A DNA stretch of 64,000 bases, taken from a virus. Position 1 is the stretch's first letter. Each line of letters begins with the position of its first letter. The translations under genes and the position numbers were made by a program. The stretch is from the IMG/VR virus record IMGVR_UViG_3300030060_008003, positions 1-64,000 of that record. One strand, given 5' to 3'. Shown piece after piece: positions 25,496-32,676 of this stretch. A model generated the notes under the pieces. It searched no databases. It was not told where the DNA came from and saw only the letters and a list, made by a program, of their open reading frames with translations.

Positions 25496-25523
25496 TTGAT
25501 ATCCTTTTCGTAGGTCATATAAT
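25496..25523 (+). promoter_or_regulatory. Sigma70-type promoter for gene 32
   Basis: TTGATA (25496-25501), 16 nt, TATAAT (25518-25523), then 6 nt to the gene 32 ATG at 25530. Confidence 0.6.
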
Positions 25524-25529
25524 AATGAC

Positions 25530-26366
25530 ATGAGTACTTTTAATACTTCAATGTTTCAATCAATTAAAGACGCGTTAGCGAGCTCCGATAGTAAGGGTTC
25601 TGCTACATTTAACGAAATTATGCCTACTAAAGTAGGTAATACTTATACGGTAAGACTTTTGCCTTATGCAAAAGATCCTAGTAAGACATTCTTTCATTAT
25701 TACAATCATGGATGGAATTCTTTCGCTACTGGCCAATATGTTCAGACGCTTAGCCCACAGACGTTCGGTGAAAGAGATCCGATTGCTGAGGAGAGGTTTA
25801 AGGTTCTTAGAACAGGTAGTGAAGAAGAGAAAGAAAAGATGCAAGCTATTCGTCGTTTGGAAAAGTGGCTTGTTAACGTATATGTTATCGATGATCCTGC
25901 TAATCCGGATAATAACGGTAAAGTAAAAATTCTTCGATACGGTAAGCAGCTTCAAAAAATTATTACTGAAGCTATTGAAGGTGAAGATGCTGAAGAGTTT
26001 GGTCCTCGTATCTTTGATCTAGGTAGTGAAGGTGTTAACTTTAAGATCAAGGTAGAGCAGCAAGGAGACTTTCCTACATATGTCTCATCGAGATTTACTA
26101 CTGCTGGTAAGATTGATATTTCTGATGATAAGCAGAAAGAAATCTACGAAAGTGCATTTGATCTTACTGACGTGTTTACTCAAAAGTCTTACGATGAACT
26201 CAAAGATATGCTTAACGAGCATTATTATTGTAAGACTGAAGATGAAGTACCTGCTACTTCAGCTCCAGAACCTGCTCCAACACCAGCTGAGCCTGAGCCA
26301 GTAGTAGCAGCTGCTACCAATGATAGTGTTGAAGAGGATATTGATGACCTATTGAAGGATCTTTAA
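25530..26366 (+). CDS. 32: Single-stranded DNA-binding protein gp32
   Basis: 278 residues (T4 301). The OB-fold core includes KVGNTYTVRLLPY (~33) and FFHYYNHGWNSF (~53). The LAST-like basic N-terminus is weak. The zinc-ligand Cys of T4 gp32 are absent, as I recall is usual in marine relatives. A Pro/Glu linker (APEPAPTPAEPEP) leads to the acidic C-terminal tail EEDIDDLLKDL that contacts gp43, gp61 and UvsY in T4. It coats the lagging-strand template. Confidence 0.93.
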   Translation: MSTFNTSMFQSIKDALASSDSKGSATFNEIMPTKVGNTYTVRLLPYAKDPSKTFFHYYNHGWNSFATGQYVQTLSPQTFGERDPIAEERFKVLRTGSEEEKEKMQAIRRLEKWLVNVYVIDDPANPDNNGKVKILRYGKQLQKIITEAIEGEDAEEFGPRIFDLGSEGVNFKIKVEQQGDFPTYVSSRFTTAGKIDISDDKQKEIYESAFDLTDVFTQKSYDELKDMLNEHYYCKTEDEVPATSAPEPAPTPAEPEPVVAAATNDSVEEDIDDLLKDL

Positions 26367-26367
26367 T

Positions 26368-26844
26368 ATGGACACCCAAGGAATGACACCAGAAGAGAAA
26401 GCTGTAGTAATGCAGTTTATGGGCCAAACATACGGTCAATTACATCAACAAGATCAAAATATTGTTGGGAATGCTGGTAATTTAAAACCAAAATCCCACG
26501 AGATGAAACAAGTATTTGAACAAACTGCTCATATGCCTGTTGTGCAAAAAATTCCACAAGCTCCGCCATCACAGCCTCAAGCTGCACCGGTGCAACCCGT
26601 ACAGCAAATCACACCAGAACAAGCAGCTGTTGAGTTACAACAAGCCCCACCGGTTGTAGAACCAGTAAAACAACTTAATAACGAGCCAGTTCATAATCCA
26701 AATCAAATGGAATTAGATCTATCTGAACCCACTGTCACGGATAAGTTACTTGATCTCTTAAAAGAGCAAAATTTGCTATTGAAAGAAATTAGCTTAAAAT
26801 TAGATAATGGAAAAAAGACAACTAAAGGTCGCAAACAAAGCTGA
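26368..26844 (+). CDS. Pro/Gln-rich hypothetical protein
   Basis: 158 residues. A helical head, a low-complexity Pro/Gln/Val middle (residues 60-110), then an amphipathic helix LDLLKEQNLLLKEISLKL and a basic end. The long C-terminal leucine heptads suggest oligomerisation. It begins 1 nt after the gene 32 stop and overlaps gene 45 by 38 nt, so it is translated in the replication operon. Function unknown. Confidence 0.65.
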   Translation: MDTQGMTPEEKAVVMQFMGQTYGQLHQQDQNIVGNAGNLKPKSHEMKQVFEQTAHMPVVQKIPQAPPSQPQAAPVQPVQQITPEQAAVELQQAPPVVEPVKQLNNEPVHNPNQMELDLSEPTVTDKLLDLLKEQNLLLKEISLKLDNGKKTTKGRKQS

Positions 26845-27532
26845 ATTTCTAAAGTTATTAGACGCTATTTCAAAAATAAATGATAGTGGCGTTATTCTTG
26901 ATTTACAAGAAGATAAAATAACTAGCTTGGTATCGAGTATCGATAGTACTTTAATCCTGTGCTCTGAATATAAAACTAAGCTTGGTTTTAATAGCTCATT
27001 AAACGTACCCGATGTTAAGAAGTTGCGCAATGTCTTAGATACTATTGAAGATACAGATGTATCCTTAGATATTAATTCGAATAATCTCGAGTATAAGGGG
27101 GATAGTGTTAAATTTAAGTATCATTTATTTGAAGAAGGCTTTATAACTAGACCTAATATTAATTTAGAAAAAATTAATTCATTTAAATTTGATGTGGTTT
27201 TTAAACTTAATAAAAATACCTTACAACGACTGTTTAAGGGTAGTACTTTTGCATCAGAAACTAATAAGATATATTTTTATACTGAAAACGGTAATTTAAT
27301 GGCAGAGCTTACAGATCGAGCTCGACATAATACTGATAACTTTACTCTAAGTTTAGGTAAGGTGGATATAGAGTTAAAGCCTATACCGGTTAATTTAGAT
27401 AATATTAGATTACTCTCTATTATAAACGAAGAGTTTAATGTTAAAGTAAATACTGAATACGGTGTTGTTGTATTTGATATTGAAGATAAGGATATTAAAT
27501 TAAAATATATTATATCAGCCCTAACTCAATGA
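26807..27532 (+). CDS. 45: Sliding clamp gp45
   Basis: 241 residues (T4 228). It has the repeated beta-rich pattern of a processivity clamp: FLKLLDAISKINDSGVILDL...ITSLVSSIDSTLILCSEY in the first half, and FVFKLNKNTLQRLF-like (seen as VVFKLNKNTLQRLFKG) with a Lys/Asp C-terminal strand in the second. It tethers gp43 and, in T4, activates late transcription with gp55/gp33. Assigned from pattern, size and place between gene 32 and the next replication genes; similarity to T4 is distant. Confidence 0.8.
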   Translation: MEKRQLKVANKAEFLKLLDAISKINDSGVILDLQEDKITSLVSSIDSTLILCSEYKTKLGFNSSLNVPDVKKLRNVLDTIEDTDVSLDINSNNLEYKGDSVKFKYHLFEEGFITRPNINLEKINSFKFDVVFKLNKNTLQRLFKGSTFASETNKIYFYTENGNLMAELTDRARHNTDNFTLSLGKVDIELKPIPVNLDNIRLLSIINEEFNVKVNTEYGVVVFDIEDKDIKLKYIISALTQ

Positions 27533-27867
27533 TAATGCAACAAAAAAAGAATAAGCTTAAAACTGCAGGTTATTTTATTAAGAGATTAAAAGATAACGAC
27601 TTCGTAACGTTACGAATATTTGACAAATATAGTGAATCAGATCCACGAAAGTGGACTGTTTTGGTCGACCCGGGAGGAGCTTCTGTTTTTGTTACATGTT
27701 TTGAGAATACTCCATTTAAGGGAGAATATCTGTTTAACTTTAATGATGGAAATCAAATATTCAATAATAATTTTAGCTTAAAAACTGATTCTATTGAGGT
27801 TGTTGTAAGTAAGTTATTAAAATCGGGAGTGCAGCAAAAGGATAAGAATGATTTTTTGAATAAATAA
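27529..27867 (+). CDS. Small hypothetical protein linked to gene 45
   Basis: 112 residues, starting in an ATGA overlap with gene 45. Beta-rich: YFIKRLKDNDFVTLRIFDKY, RKWTVLVDPGGASVFVTCF, GEYLFNFNDG. Unrecognised. The place after gp45 would suit the clamp-loader small subunit gp62, but the length (T4 gp62 187) and sequence do not match what I know of gp62. Confidence 0.6.
   Translation: MIMQQKKNKLKTAGYFIKRLKDNDFVTLRIFDKYSESDPRKWTVLVDPGGASVFVTCFENTPFKGEYLFNFNDGNQIFNNNFSLKTDSIEVVVSKLLKSGVQQKDKNDFLNK
27859..27866 (+). promoter_or_regulatory. Late-promoter octamer
   Basis: AATAAATA, 5 nt before the ATG at 27872, overlapping the previous stop codon. Confidence 0.5.
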
Positions 27868-27871
27868 TTAT

Positions 27872-28216
27872 ATGAGTGATGATCAACCAGAAAAAGATTC
27901 CGAAGATTTTGAGGATCCGGTTGAAAATGATGAGGAATTAAGAGAATTGGTTGAAAAAGCTCTTAAGCAAAGTTTAGTTGAGAAAAAAACATTTAAGAGA
28001 AGACAAGATTTAGCGCACAGACTAAGCAACATTATTAGCGAATATTTAGATTGTTATATTTTATTAGGTTATGATTTTCAAGGGCAATATTTAGACATTA
28101 AAGCGTCTAAAACACCACAACAACAAGAAGCATTACATTCGTTTTTATTAAAATACTTTGCATCTGAAATGCATCATATAAAAGGTCATGGGTTCGGTCC
28201 AGATGAAATATCGTAA
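27872..28216 (+). CDS. Small hypothetical late protein
   Basis: 114 residues: a very acidic first 30 residues, then a mixed helical region (LVEKKTFKRRQDLAHRLSNI) and an aromatic C-terminal helix ending HHIKGHGFGPDEIS. Late octamer upstream. A small acidic protein expressed late could be a transcription co-activator such as gp33, but no sequence match supports that. Confidence 0.6.
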   Translation: MSDDQPEKDSEDFEDPVENDEELRELVEKALKQSLVEKKTFKRRQDLAHRLSNIISEYLDCYILLGYDFQGQYLDIKASKTPQQQEALHSFLLKYFASEMHHIKGHGFGPDEIS

Positions 28217-28544
28217 AAGAGATATATACGCAGTTGAGACGGGAGACTACGTAGGTAAAATGTTTGCAGTGGTAAAATTAAAAAAAGACACTATTGGCTG
28301 TCTTATTTTACCACAAATGGAAAACGTTGATGTTCCGATAGAATCATTTGATAACGGAAGGAACAATGATATAATTAAATTAGTAGAGAAGCTTCCTAAA
28401 GACGTGTATTCTGTTATAGAGGCTCAATATAATAAAAATGAAAACTCTAATAATAGACGGGAACAATTTAATACACCGAACATATCATACAGCGAAAATC
28501 CAGTCGAAGAAGACGAAGAATCACACGGATTACCAAGTAAGTAA
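28203..28544 (+). CDS. Hypothetical protein deeply overlapping rnh
   Basis: 113 residues from the ATG at 28203 (MKYRKRDIYAVET), which overlaps the previous gene's end. A beta-rich first 60 residues are followed by a hydrophilic Asn/Glu tail. The last 107 nt overlap the start of rnh in another frame. The overlapped part encodes an acidic, plausible tail, so I keep the gene whole, but the end could be non-essential. Confidence 0.6.
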   Translation: MKYRKRDIYAVETGDYVGKMFAVVKLKKDTIGCLILPQMENVDVPIESFDNGRNNDIIKLVEKLPKDVYSVIEAQYNKNENSNNRREQFNTPNISYSENPVEEDEESHGLPSK

Positions 28545-29322
28545 CTTCCATATTTACTTTACGCTTAACGCTGTTAGCTCCTACGTGAAGCAGTTTGTTC
28601 CTGATACTACAATATTTGTATGGGATGAAAAGCAAGACTATAAACCCAATATACGAAAGAGTATCCTTAAGGAATATAAGGGTAATCGATCTAAAGATTC
28701 TTCACCTCATCAAAATAACGAGGTAATTAAGTCCATACTCTACTCAATGGGTATCAATTCTATCTTTCCTCGCGAACTAGAGGCAGATGATATTGTTGCA
28801 TACATTTGTAGAGAGCACGAAGGTTCAAAAGTAATTATCTCAGTAGATAGAGACTTTCTGCAGTTAGTTAGTTCCGAGTGTACCTTATACGATCCGATAC
28901 GTAAGAGATTCTTTGAAGATAGTAATTTTGAAGAGCAGACAGGATATAAGGATGTTGAGCAATGGTTTACTGCAAAATGTTTAACAGGTGATAAGTCGGA
29001 TAATGTACCAGGTATACCTCGCTTTGGTAAAGCTTCAGTTAAAAAATATTTTGAAGATCCTGGATTTATGCTAGATGATTCTCAACGCGAAATATTCAAA
29101 CGAAACGTAGATATATTTTGTTTAGATAAGTATGAGTCTCTACCTGATGAAGCACAATACTATAAAGATCAATTAGCTGTTAAAGTTGATCCTTCATATA
29201 AGGTATTTCTTGAATATTGTGAGGAATATTCCTTTAAGAGAATTCTAGATAAAAAAGAAGATTGGCATAATTTGTTTTTCATGAAAAGCTTATATAATAA
29301 GTTAAATGATATCGCTTCCTGA
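28438..29322 (+). CDS. rnh: RNase H / 5'-3' exonuclease (FEN family)
   Basis: 294 residues (T4 Rnh 305). FEN/T5-type motifs: LIIDGNNLIHRTYH (~3), FVWDEKQDYKPN (~59) with KEYKGNR, the acidic cluster LEADDIVAYI (~115), IISVDRDFLQLVS (~134) and the H3TH region CLTGDKSDNVPGIPRFGKASVKKYF (residues ~180-205, key Asp in GDKSDN). It removes RNA primers from Okazaki fragments. Directly upstream of the primase gene, overlapping it by 17 nt. Confidence 0.94.
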   Translation: MKTLIIDGNNLIHRTYHTAKIQSKKTKNHTDYQVSNFHIYFTLNAVSSYVKQFVPDTTIFVWDEKQDYKPNIRKSILKEYKGNRSKDSSPHQNNEVIKSILYSMGINSIFPRELEADDIVAYICREHEGSKVIISVDRDFLQLVSSECTLYDPIRKRFFEDSNFEEQTGYKDVEQWFTAKCLTGDKSDNVPGIPRFGKASVKKYFEDPGFMLDDSQREIFKRNVDIFCLDKYESLPDEAQYYKDQLAVKVDPSYKVFLEYCEEYSFKRILDKKEDWHNLFFMKSLYNKLNDIAS

Positions 29323-30367
29323 AGATTTTGTTATACTAAAATTCTTTGAGCTAGGTTTTTATCCTAAGTATAACAAATTTAATAACGTCTACCAATGCAG
29401 CTGCCCTATCTGCAGAGAAGGTAAGTCGTTAGGTAAAAAAAGACGATGTTATTATATACCTAAAAATGAGAATATATTTTGTCATAACTGTGGATGGTCT
29501 GGTAAACCGTTAAGATGGATAAAAGAGGTATCAGGTACTACAGATAAAGATATAATTAAAGAATTAAAAGATCATGTTCCGGACGCTGCAGATATTATTG
29601 AAAGAAGTGAAGATACTAAACCAAACTTTAAAGTCGCTACCTTACCTAAGGATAGTATTAATTTGTCTGATGAGCTTCAGCTTAACTTTTATAATAGTAG
29701 TAACGTTGTTACAGCTGTTAGACATCTAATTAAAGAGCGGCGATTAGATACAGCGATAAATAAACCTTCATCGTTATATGTATCATTAACTGATATGGTA
29801 CATAAAAATAGACTCGTTATACCCTTCTTTAACGAGCATGATGAAATTGAGTTCTATCAAACAAGGACGGTTCTAAACAAAGATAATAAAGTTAAACCGA
29901 AATACTTAGGAAAGGTAAATGCTGAAAAAACTCTCTTTAATATTGATCGTGTAAGTAATGATCATGACTGCGTTTATATATTTGAAGGACCGATTAATGC
30001 TTTTTTTACGAAAAATTCAATTGCTGTAGCAGGTATTACTGAACGTGGTAAATCATTTACACAGCGACAAGAGGAGCAGTTAAATACAACGCTTAAATGG
30101 TATGATAAGACGTGGATACTTGATTCACAGTGGGTTGATCAAGCATCCTTAGTAAAGTCTGAAGTACTACTCAAACAAGGGGAGAGAGTGTTTATATGGC
30201 CGGAAAAGTTTGGCAAGAGATTTAAAGACTTTAATGATATTGCTATTGCTTGTAAGATAGATGAAATAAAGTGGAGCTTTATAGAAAAAAATACCTTCGA
30301 CGGAATCGAAGGTATTGTGAGATTATCTGAGATTAAAAAGTACCGTAATCAAACGTATTTAAATTGA
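29306..30367 (+). CDS. 61: DNA primase gp61
   Basis: 353 residues (T4 342). An N-terminal zinc-binding domain has two CxxC pairs, CSCPICREG (~30) and FCHNCGWSG (~58), followed by WIKEV. The Toprim core has VYIFEGPINAFF (~222, catalytic Glu) and TWILDSQW (~271), where the second Toprim acidic motif is reduced to a single Asp. It synthesises primers with gp41. Ends convergent with a minus-strand gene, overlapping by 19 nt. Confidence 0.92.
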   Translation: MISLPEDFVILKFFELGFYPKYNKFNNVYQCSCPICREGKSLGKKRRCYYIPKNENIFCHNCGWSGKPLRWIKEVSGTTDKDIIKELKDHVPDAADIIERSEDTKPNFKVATLPKDSINLSDELQLNFYNSSNVVTAVRHLIKERRLDTAINKPSSLYVSLTDMVHKNRLVIPFFNEHDEIEFYQTRTVLNKDNKVKPKYLGKVNAEKTLFNIDRVSNDHDCVYIFEGPINAFFTKNSIAVAGITERGKSFTQRQEEQLNTTLKWYDKTWILDSQWVDQASLVKSEVLLKQGERVFIWPEKFGKRFKDFNDIAIACKIDEIKWSFIEKNTFDGIEGIVRLSEIKKYRNQTYLN

Positions 30368-30786
30368 GCATTTCCAGTTTGAGCGATATAACCCTTAAAG
30401 GACTCATTTAGAGCAGCAAGCTCTGTAGCAACTCTAGCAATTTTACGTTGCTCGGAAGCTTTCATACGGTCAAAGATTGTATCGGGTTCGGCATTAGCTA
30501 ATAAAGTTTGAATAGAGTCTGGAGAAGAGCCGTTTAAGTACTCTAGAAACTGCTCAATTTCACCAACCCAACCTTCAAGCTTAGTTCTCATAGCCGCGTT
30601 GCGCTCACTAACAGCTTGTGCAGCCTTTACATTTGGATCTTCATCAACAGCAACTTCATCAACTTCAACATCTACGTCAAAATCACCAGCTTCAGTATTA
30701 TCCTCTAACTCCGCTTCAAAAGCTGCTCTCTCCTCTTCAGCTTGCTCGTTAAGAGATTTTAAAAAACGTTTCTCAAATTTGGTCAT
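30349..30786 (-). CDS. Acidic late protein with candidate capsid-targeting peptide
   Basis: 145 residues. The N-terminus MTKFEKRFLKSLNEQAEEE shows an LNE site in an F/L-rich helix. An acidic Val/Asp/Glu repeat (DFDVDVEVDEVAVDED) at ~34-49 is nearly the same in style as that of the 115-residue protein at 2584-2931. A helical C-terminal half follows. It fits a prohead core or internal protein, by inference. Late octamer 5 nt upstream. Confidence 0.7.
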   Translation of the reverse strand: MTKFEKRFLKSLNEQAEEERAAFEAELEDNTEAGDFDVDVEVDEVAVDEDPNVKAAQAVSERNAAMRTKLEGWVGEIEQFLEYLNGSSPDSIQTLLANAEPDTIFDRMKASEQRKIARVATELAALNESFKGYIAQTGNAQFKYV

Positions 30787-30791
30787 AAAAT

Positions 30792-30799
30792 TATTTAGT
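30792..30799 (-). promoter_or_regulatory. Late-promoter-like octamer
   Basis: ACTAAATA on the minus strand, 5 nt before the ATG at 30786. One mismatch to NATAAATA. Confidence 0.45.
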
Positions 30800-30805
30800 C
30801 TCTAG

Positions 30806-30813
30806 CATAAATA
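30806..30813 (+). promoter_or_regulatory. Late-promoter octamer
   Basis: CATAAATA, 5 nt before the ATG at 30819. It is back to back with the minus-strand octamer at 30792-30799 in a 32-nt divergent gap. Confidence 0.55.
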
Positions 30814-30818
30814 ATTAC

Positions 30819-31145
30819 ATGGATGGACCAGAATTTCCTTACAGTGTAGGCCCAGAAGATAAGCCTATCAACTTTCATATGAATGCTTCAGATCAAATGG
30901 GTATGTATAAGGATAATGAAAAACACCAAAAAGCTCCACCTATTTTACCGTATCACTTACAGCAAATGAATCAGCTCCTAGGAGACACGTTTACAAATTT
31001 AGTTGAAGTAAGAAATATGTTAGCCGCGGCAAAATCTAATGAAAATATTGCTGGTGGTGTTATTGATCAAATTAACAATAAAATTGATCAAATTAACGAA
31101 CTACTACTTGATATTCCGGAGGATATGGCTAAAATAGCTATATGA
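30819..31145 (+). CDS. Small hypothetical late protein
   Basis: 108 residues. A hydrophilic Pro/Met/Asp N-terminal half (MDGPEFPYSVGPEDKP), then helices with heptad-like Ile/Leu (GGVIDQINNKIDQINELLLD), probably a coiled coil. No family recognised. Joined to the next gene by an ATGA overlap. Confidence 0.6.
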   Translation: MDGPEFPYSVGPEDKPINFHMNASDQMGMYKDNEKHQKAPPILPYHLQQMNQLLGDTFTNLVEVRNMLAAAKSNENIAGGVIDQINNKIDQINELLLDIPEDMAKIAI

Positions 31146-31597
31146 CTATCTTAAGGTCGCTTTTTATTACCATATTAGTATCTCTTGCTATTGGTTTTGG
31201 ATTACGTAATATATTTGGATTTTGGGAGACTGCAGTTCTCGTATTTGTTTGCCAGTTTTTAATTGCTTTTATTGTTTCATCTCTAAAGATTAACAGAGTA
31301 GATAATCTTACTGCAGAGTTTGAAGGAGAATTACAACAACTTCTTGATCTCAATGAAGCGACAATTGTATGCCCATGTAATAATAATACCTTTCAGCAAA
31401 ATGTATTTATTAATATGGATAATACATTTACTTGTGACAAATGTAATAACACATATAGAATAGATGTTAACTTAGTACCGACACTCCTAACAGAAACTAT
31501 TGATGTTAATAAGACATTTACTGATTTAGCTAAAGAAATAAAAGAAAGCGATGATATAAAAATAACATCTGACTATAAGCCAGGAACGGAACTATAA
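31142..31597 (+). CDS. Membrane protein with a C-terminal zinc-ribbon-like module
   Basis: 151 residues. Two hydrophobic segments, SLFITILVSLAIGFGL (~6-21) and TAVLVFVCQFLIAFIVSS (~30-47), predict a membrane hairpin. A soluble domain follows with CPCNNN (~77) and CDKCNN (~98), a four-Cys arrangement that could bind zinc. Inner-membrane location inferred. T4-like phages carry several small membrane proteins for lysis control or superinfection exclusion, but nothing here decides between these. Confidence 0.7.
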   Translation: MTILRSLFITILVSLAIGFGLRNIFGFWETAVLVFVCQFLIAFIVSSLKINRVDNLTAEFEGELQQLLDLNEATIVCPCNNNTFQQNVFINMDNTFTCDKCNNTYRIDVNLVPTLLTETIDVNKTFTDLAKEIKESDDIKITSDYKPGTEL

Positions 31598-31607
31598 TAT
31601 AATTATA
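31588..31607 (+). promoter_or_regulatory. GGAACT element within a 20-nt sequence also found at 57375
   Basis: GGAACTATAATATAATTATA is identical to 57375-57394 and in both cases stands directly before a plus-strand ATG (2 nt here). It includes TATAAT and overlaps the preceding stop. An 18-nt palindrome (31594-31611) overlaps it. Confidence 0.4.
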
Positions 31608-31609
31608 TT

Positions 31610-31843
31610 ATGAATAAACATGAATTTAAACTGAAAGACGGTACAACGAAGACGATGGACTTTGATGAACTAGTTCGTTGGGCTTGTCTAATTGAAGCGC
31701 TTGAAGTAGTAGGTGGTAGAGAAGATATCGATATTGAAAGTAATAACTGGATTAAGCCTCTCGCTTTTCAAAAGTATATTGATGAAAGATTTCATTCAAT
31801 GAAGCATGATCTCAAGGTAGAAGCTACTTTAGGTAACTTATAA
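31610..31843 (+). CDS. Small hypothetical protein
   Basis: 77 residues (MNKHEFKLKDGTTKTMDFDELVRW...). Mixed strand-helix composition with an acidic central segment. No family recognised. Expressed from the GGAACT-type upstream sequence rather than a late octamer. Convergent with the glycosyltransferase gene, overlapping by 6 nt. Confidence 0.6.
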   Translation: MNKHEFKLKDGTTKTMDFDELVRWACLIEALEVVGGREDIDIESNNWIKPLAFQKYIDERFHSMKHDLKVEATLGNL

Positions 31844-32665
31844 ACCTAATTCTTCTTTTACAGTTTGGATATATTCTGCTGATACTTTGTCTTTAAATCT
31901 TTTGATTATTTCATTAGTATCTTTTCCAATTTCTTGGAATCCAATCATATAATTACGGAATCTATCTTCTTTAGTTGGGCGATAAGGAACACCAGTGGGT
32001 CTACCAAAGCGATGTAACCATCGAAGAAATGGTAAACAAACAGCCTTTCGCCCAGCTAATCTATATTTTTCATGAATATAGCCTTCTTCACCACCAAACC
32101 CTCTAAACTTTTTATTAAAGCCTAACCAGCTATCTTTTCTACATGTAAATAAACCTAAACCTTGTGCTGGTATTTCAAATGGTTTATTATTAGGATCTTT
32201 ACCTCGTTTATCTGTATCCCAAACACCCCACATATCACTGCCCCACTTATCGAGATTAAAGTGGGTGCTTACGTTCTTCATATCATCGTATATTAACGGT
32301 CCCTGTAAAAGGTTTTGATGATCTTTACCCGCGTCGTAAAAATCTAAAAGCTTTTTTAAGCTGCCAGGATCTAATAATACATGACAATCTAATACTAATA
32401 CGTATTCAGTGTTAGCTAAACCAAATATTTTATCTCTTAAAGAGGTTGCTGAAAAACCATCAAACTCAACATATGTTACAGGCTCTTTAAGCCAGTCGAC
32501 AAACTTACGGATCTCTCTTCCTTGTGCTGATTTAGGATTATTGTTAATGATAACAAATTCTAACCTATCTAATACCTCTTTATGGTGTAATCTTAAGGAT
32601 TGAATTGTAAAATAGAGACCTTCATAGTCATCGTAAACGCAAGTTCCAATAGTTAGTTTTCCCAC
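31838..32665 (-). CDS. Family 2 glycosyltransferase
   Basis: 275 residues, GTG start. GT-A fold: LTIGTCVYDDYEGLYFTIQSL (residues ~3-23), FVIINNNP (~37), YVLVLDCHVLLDPGSL (~88, DxH-type metal site), a Trp/Gly-rich acceptor region and FRGFGGEEGYIHEKYRLAG (~187) holding the catalytic Glu-Glu. It probably adds a sugar to a virion or cell-surface component. It lies just downstream of the giant tail protein gene, so tail glycosylation is one possibility. No octamer upstream. Confidence 0.85.
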   Translation of the reverse strand: MGKLTIGTCVYDDYEGLYFTIQSLRLHHKEVLDRLEFVIINNNPKSAQGREIRKFVDWLKEPVTYVEFDGFSATSLRDKIFGLANTEYVLVLDCHVLLDPGSLKKLLDFYDAGKDHQNLLQGPLIYDDMKNVSTHFNLDKWGSDMWGVWDTDKRGKDPNNKPFEIPAQGLGLFTCRKDSWLGFNKKFRGFGGEEGYIHEKYRLAGRKAVCLPFLRWLHRFGRPTGVPYRPTKEDRFRNYMIGFQEIGKDTNEIIKRFKDKVSAEYIQTVKEELGL

Positions 32666-32676
32666 ACTAATAATTA

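Noticed and set aside
27529-27867. Clamp-loader small subunit gp62
   Set aside because: Only position after gene 45 supports it; the length is 112 residues and the gp62-type motifs I know are missing.
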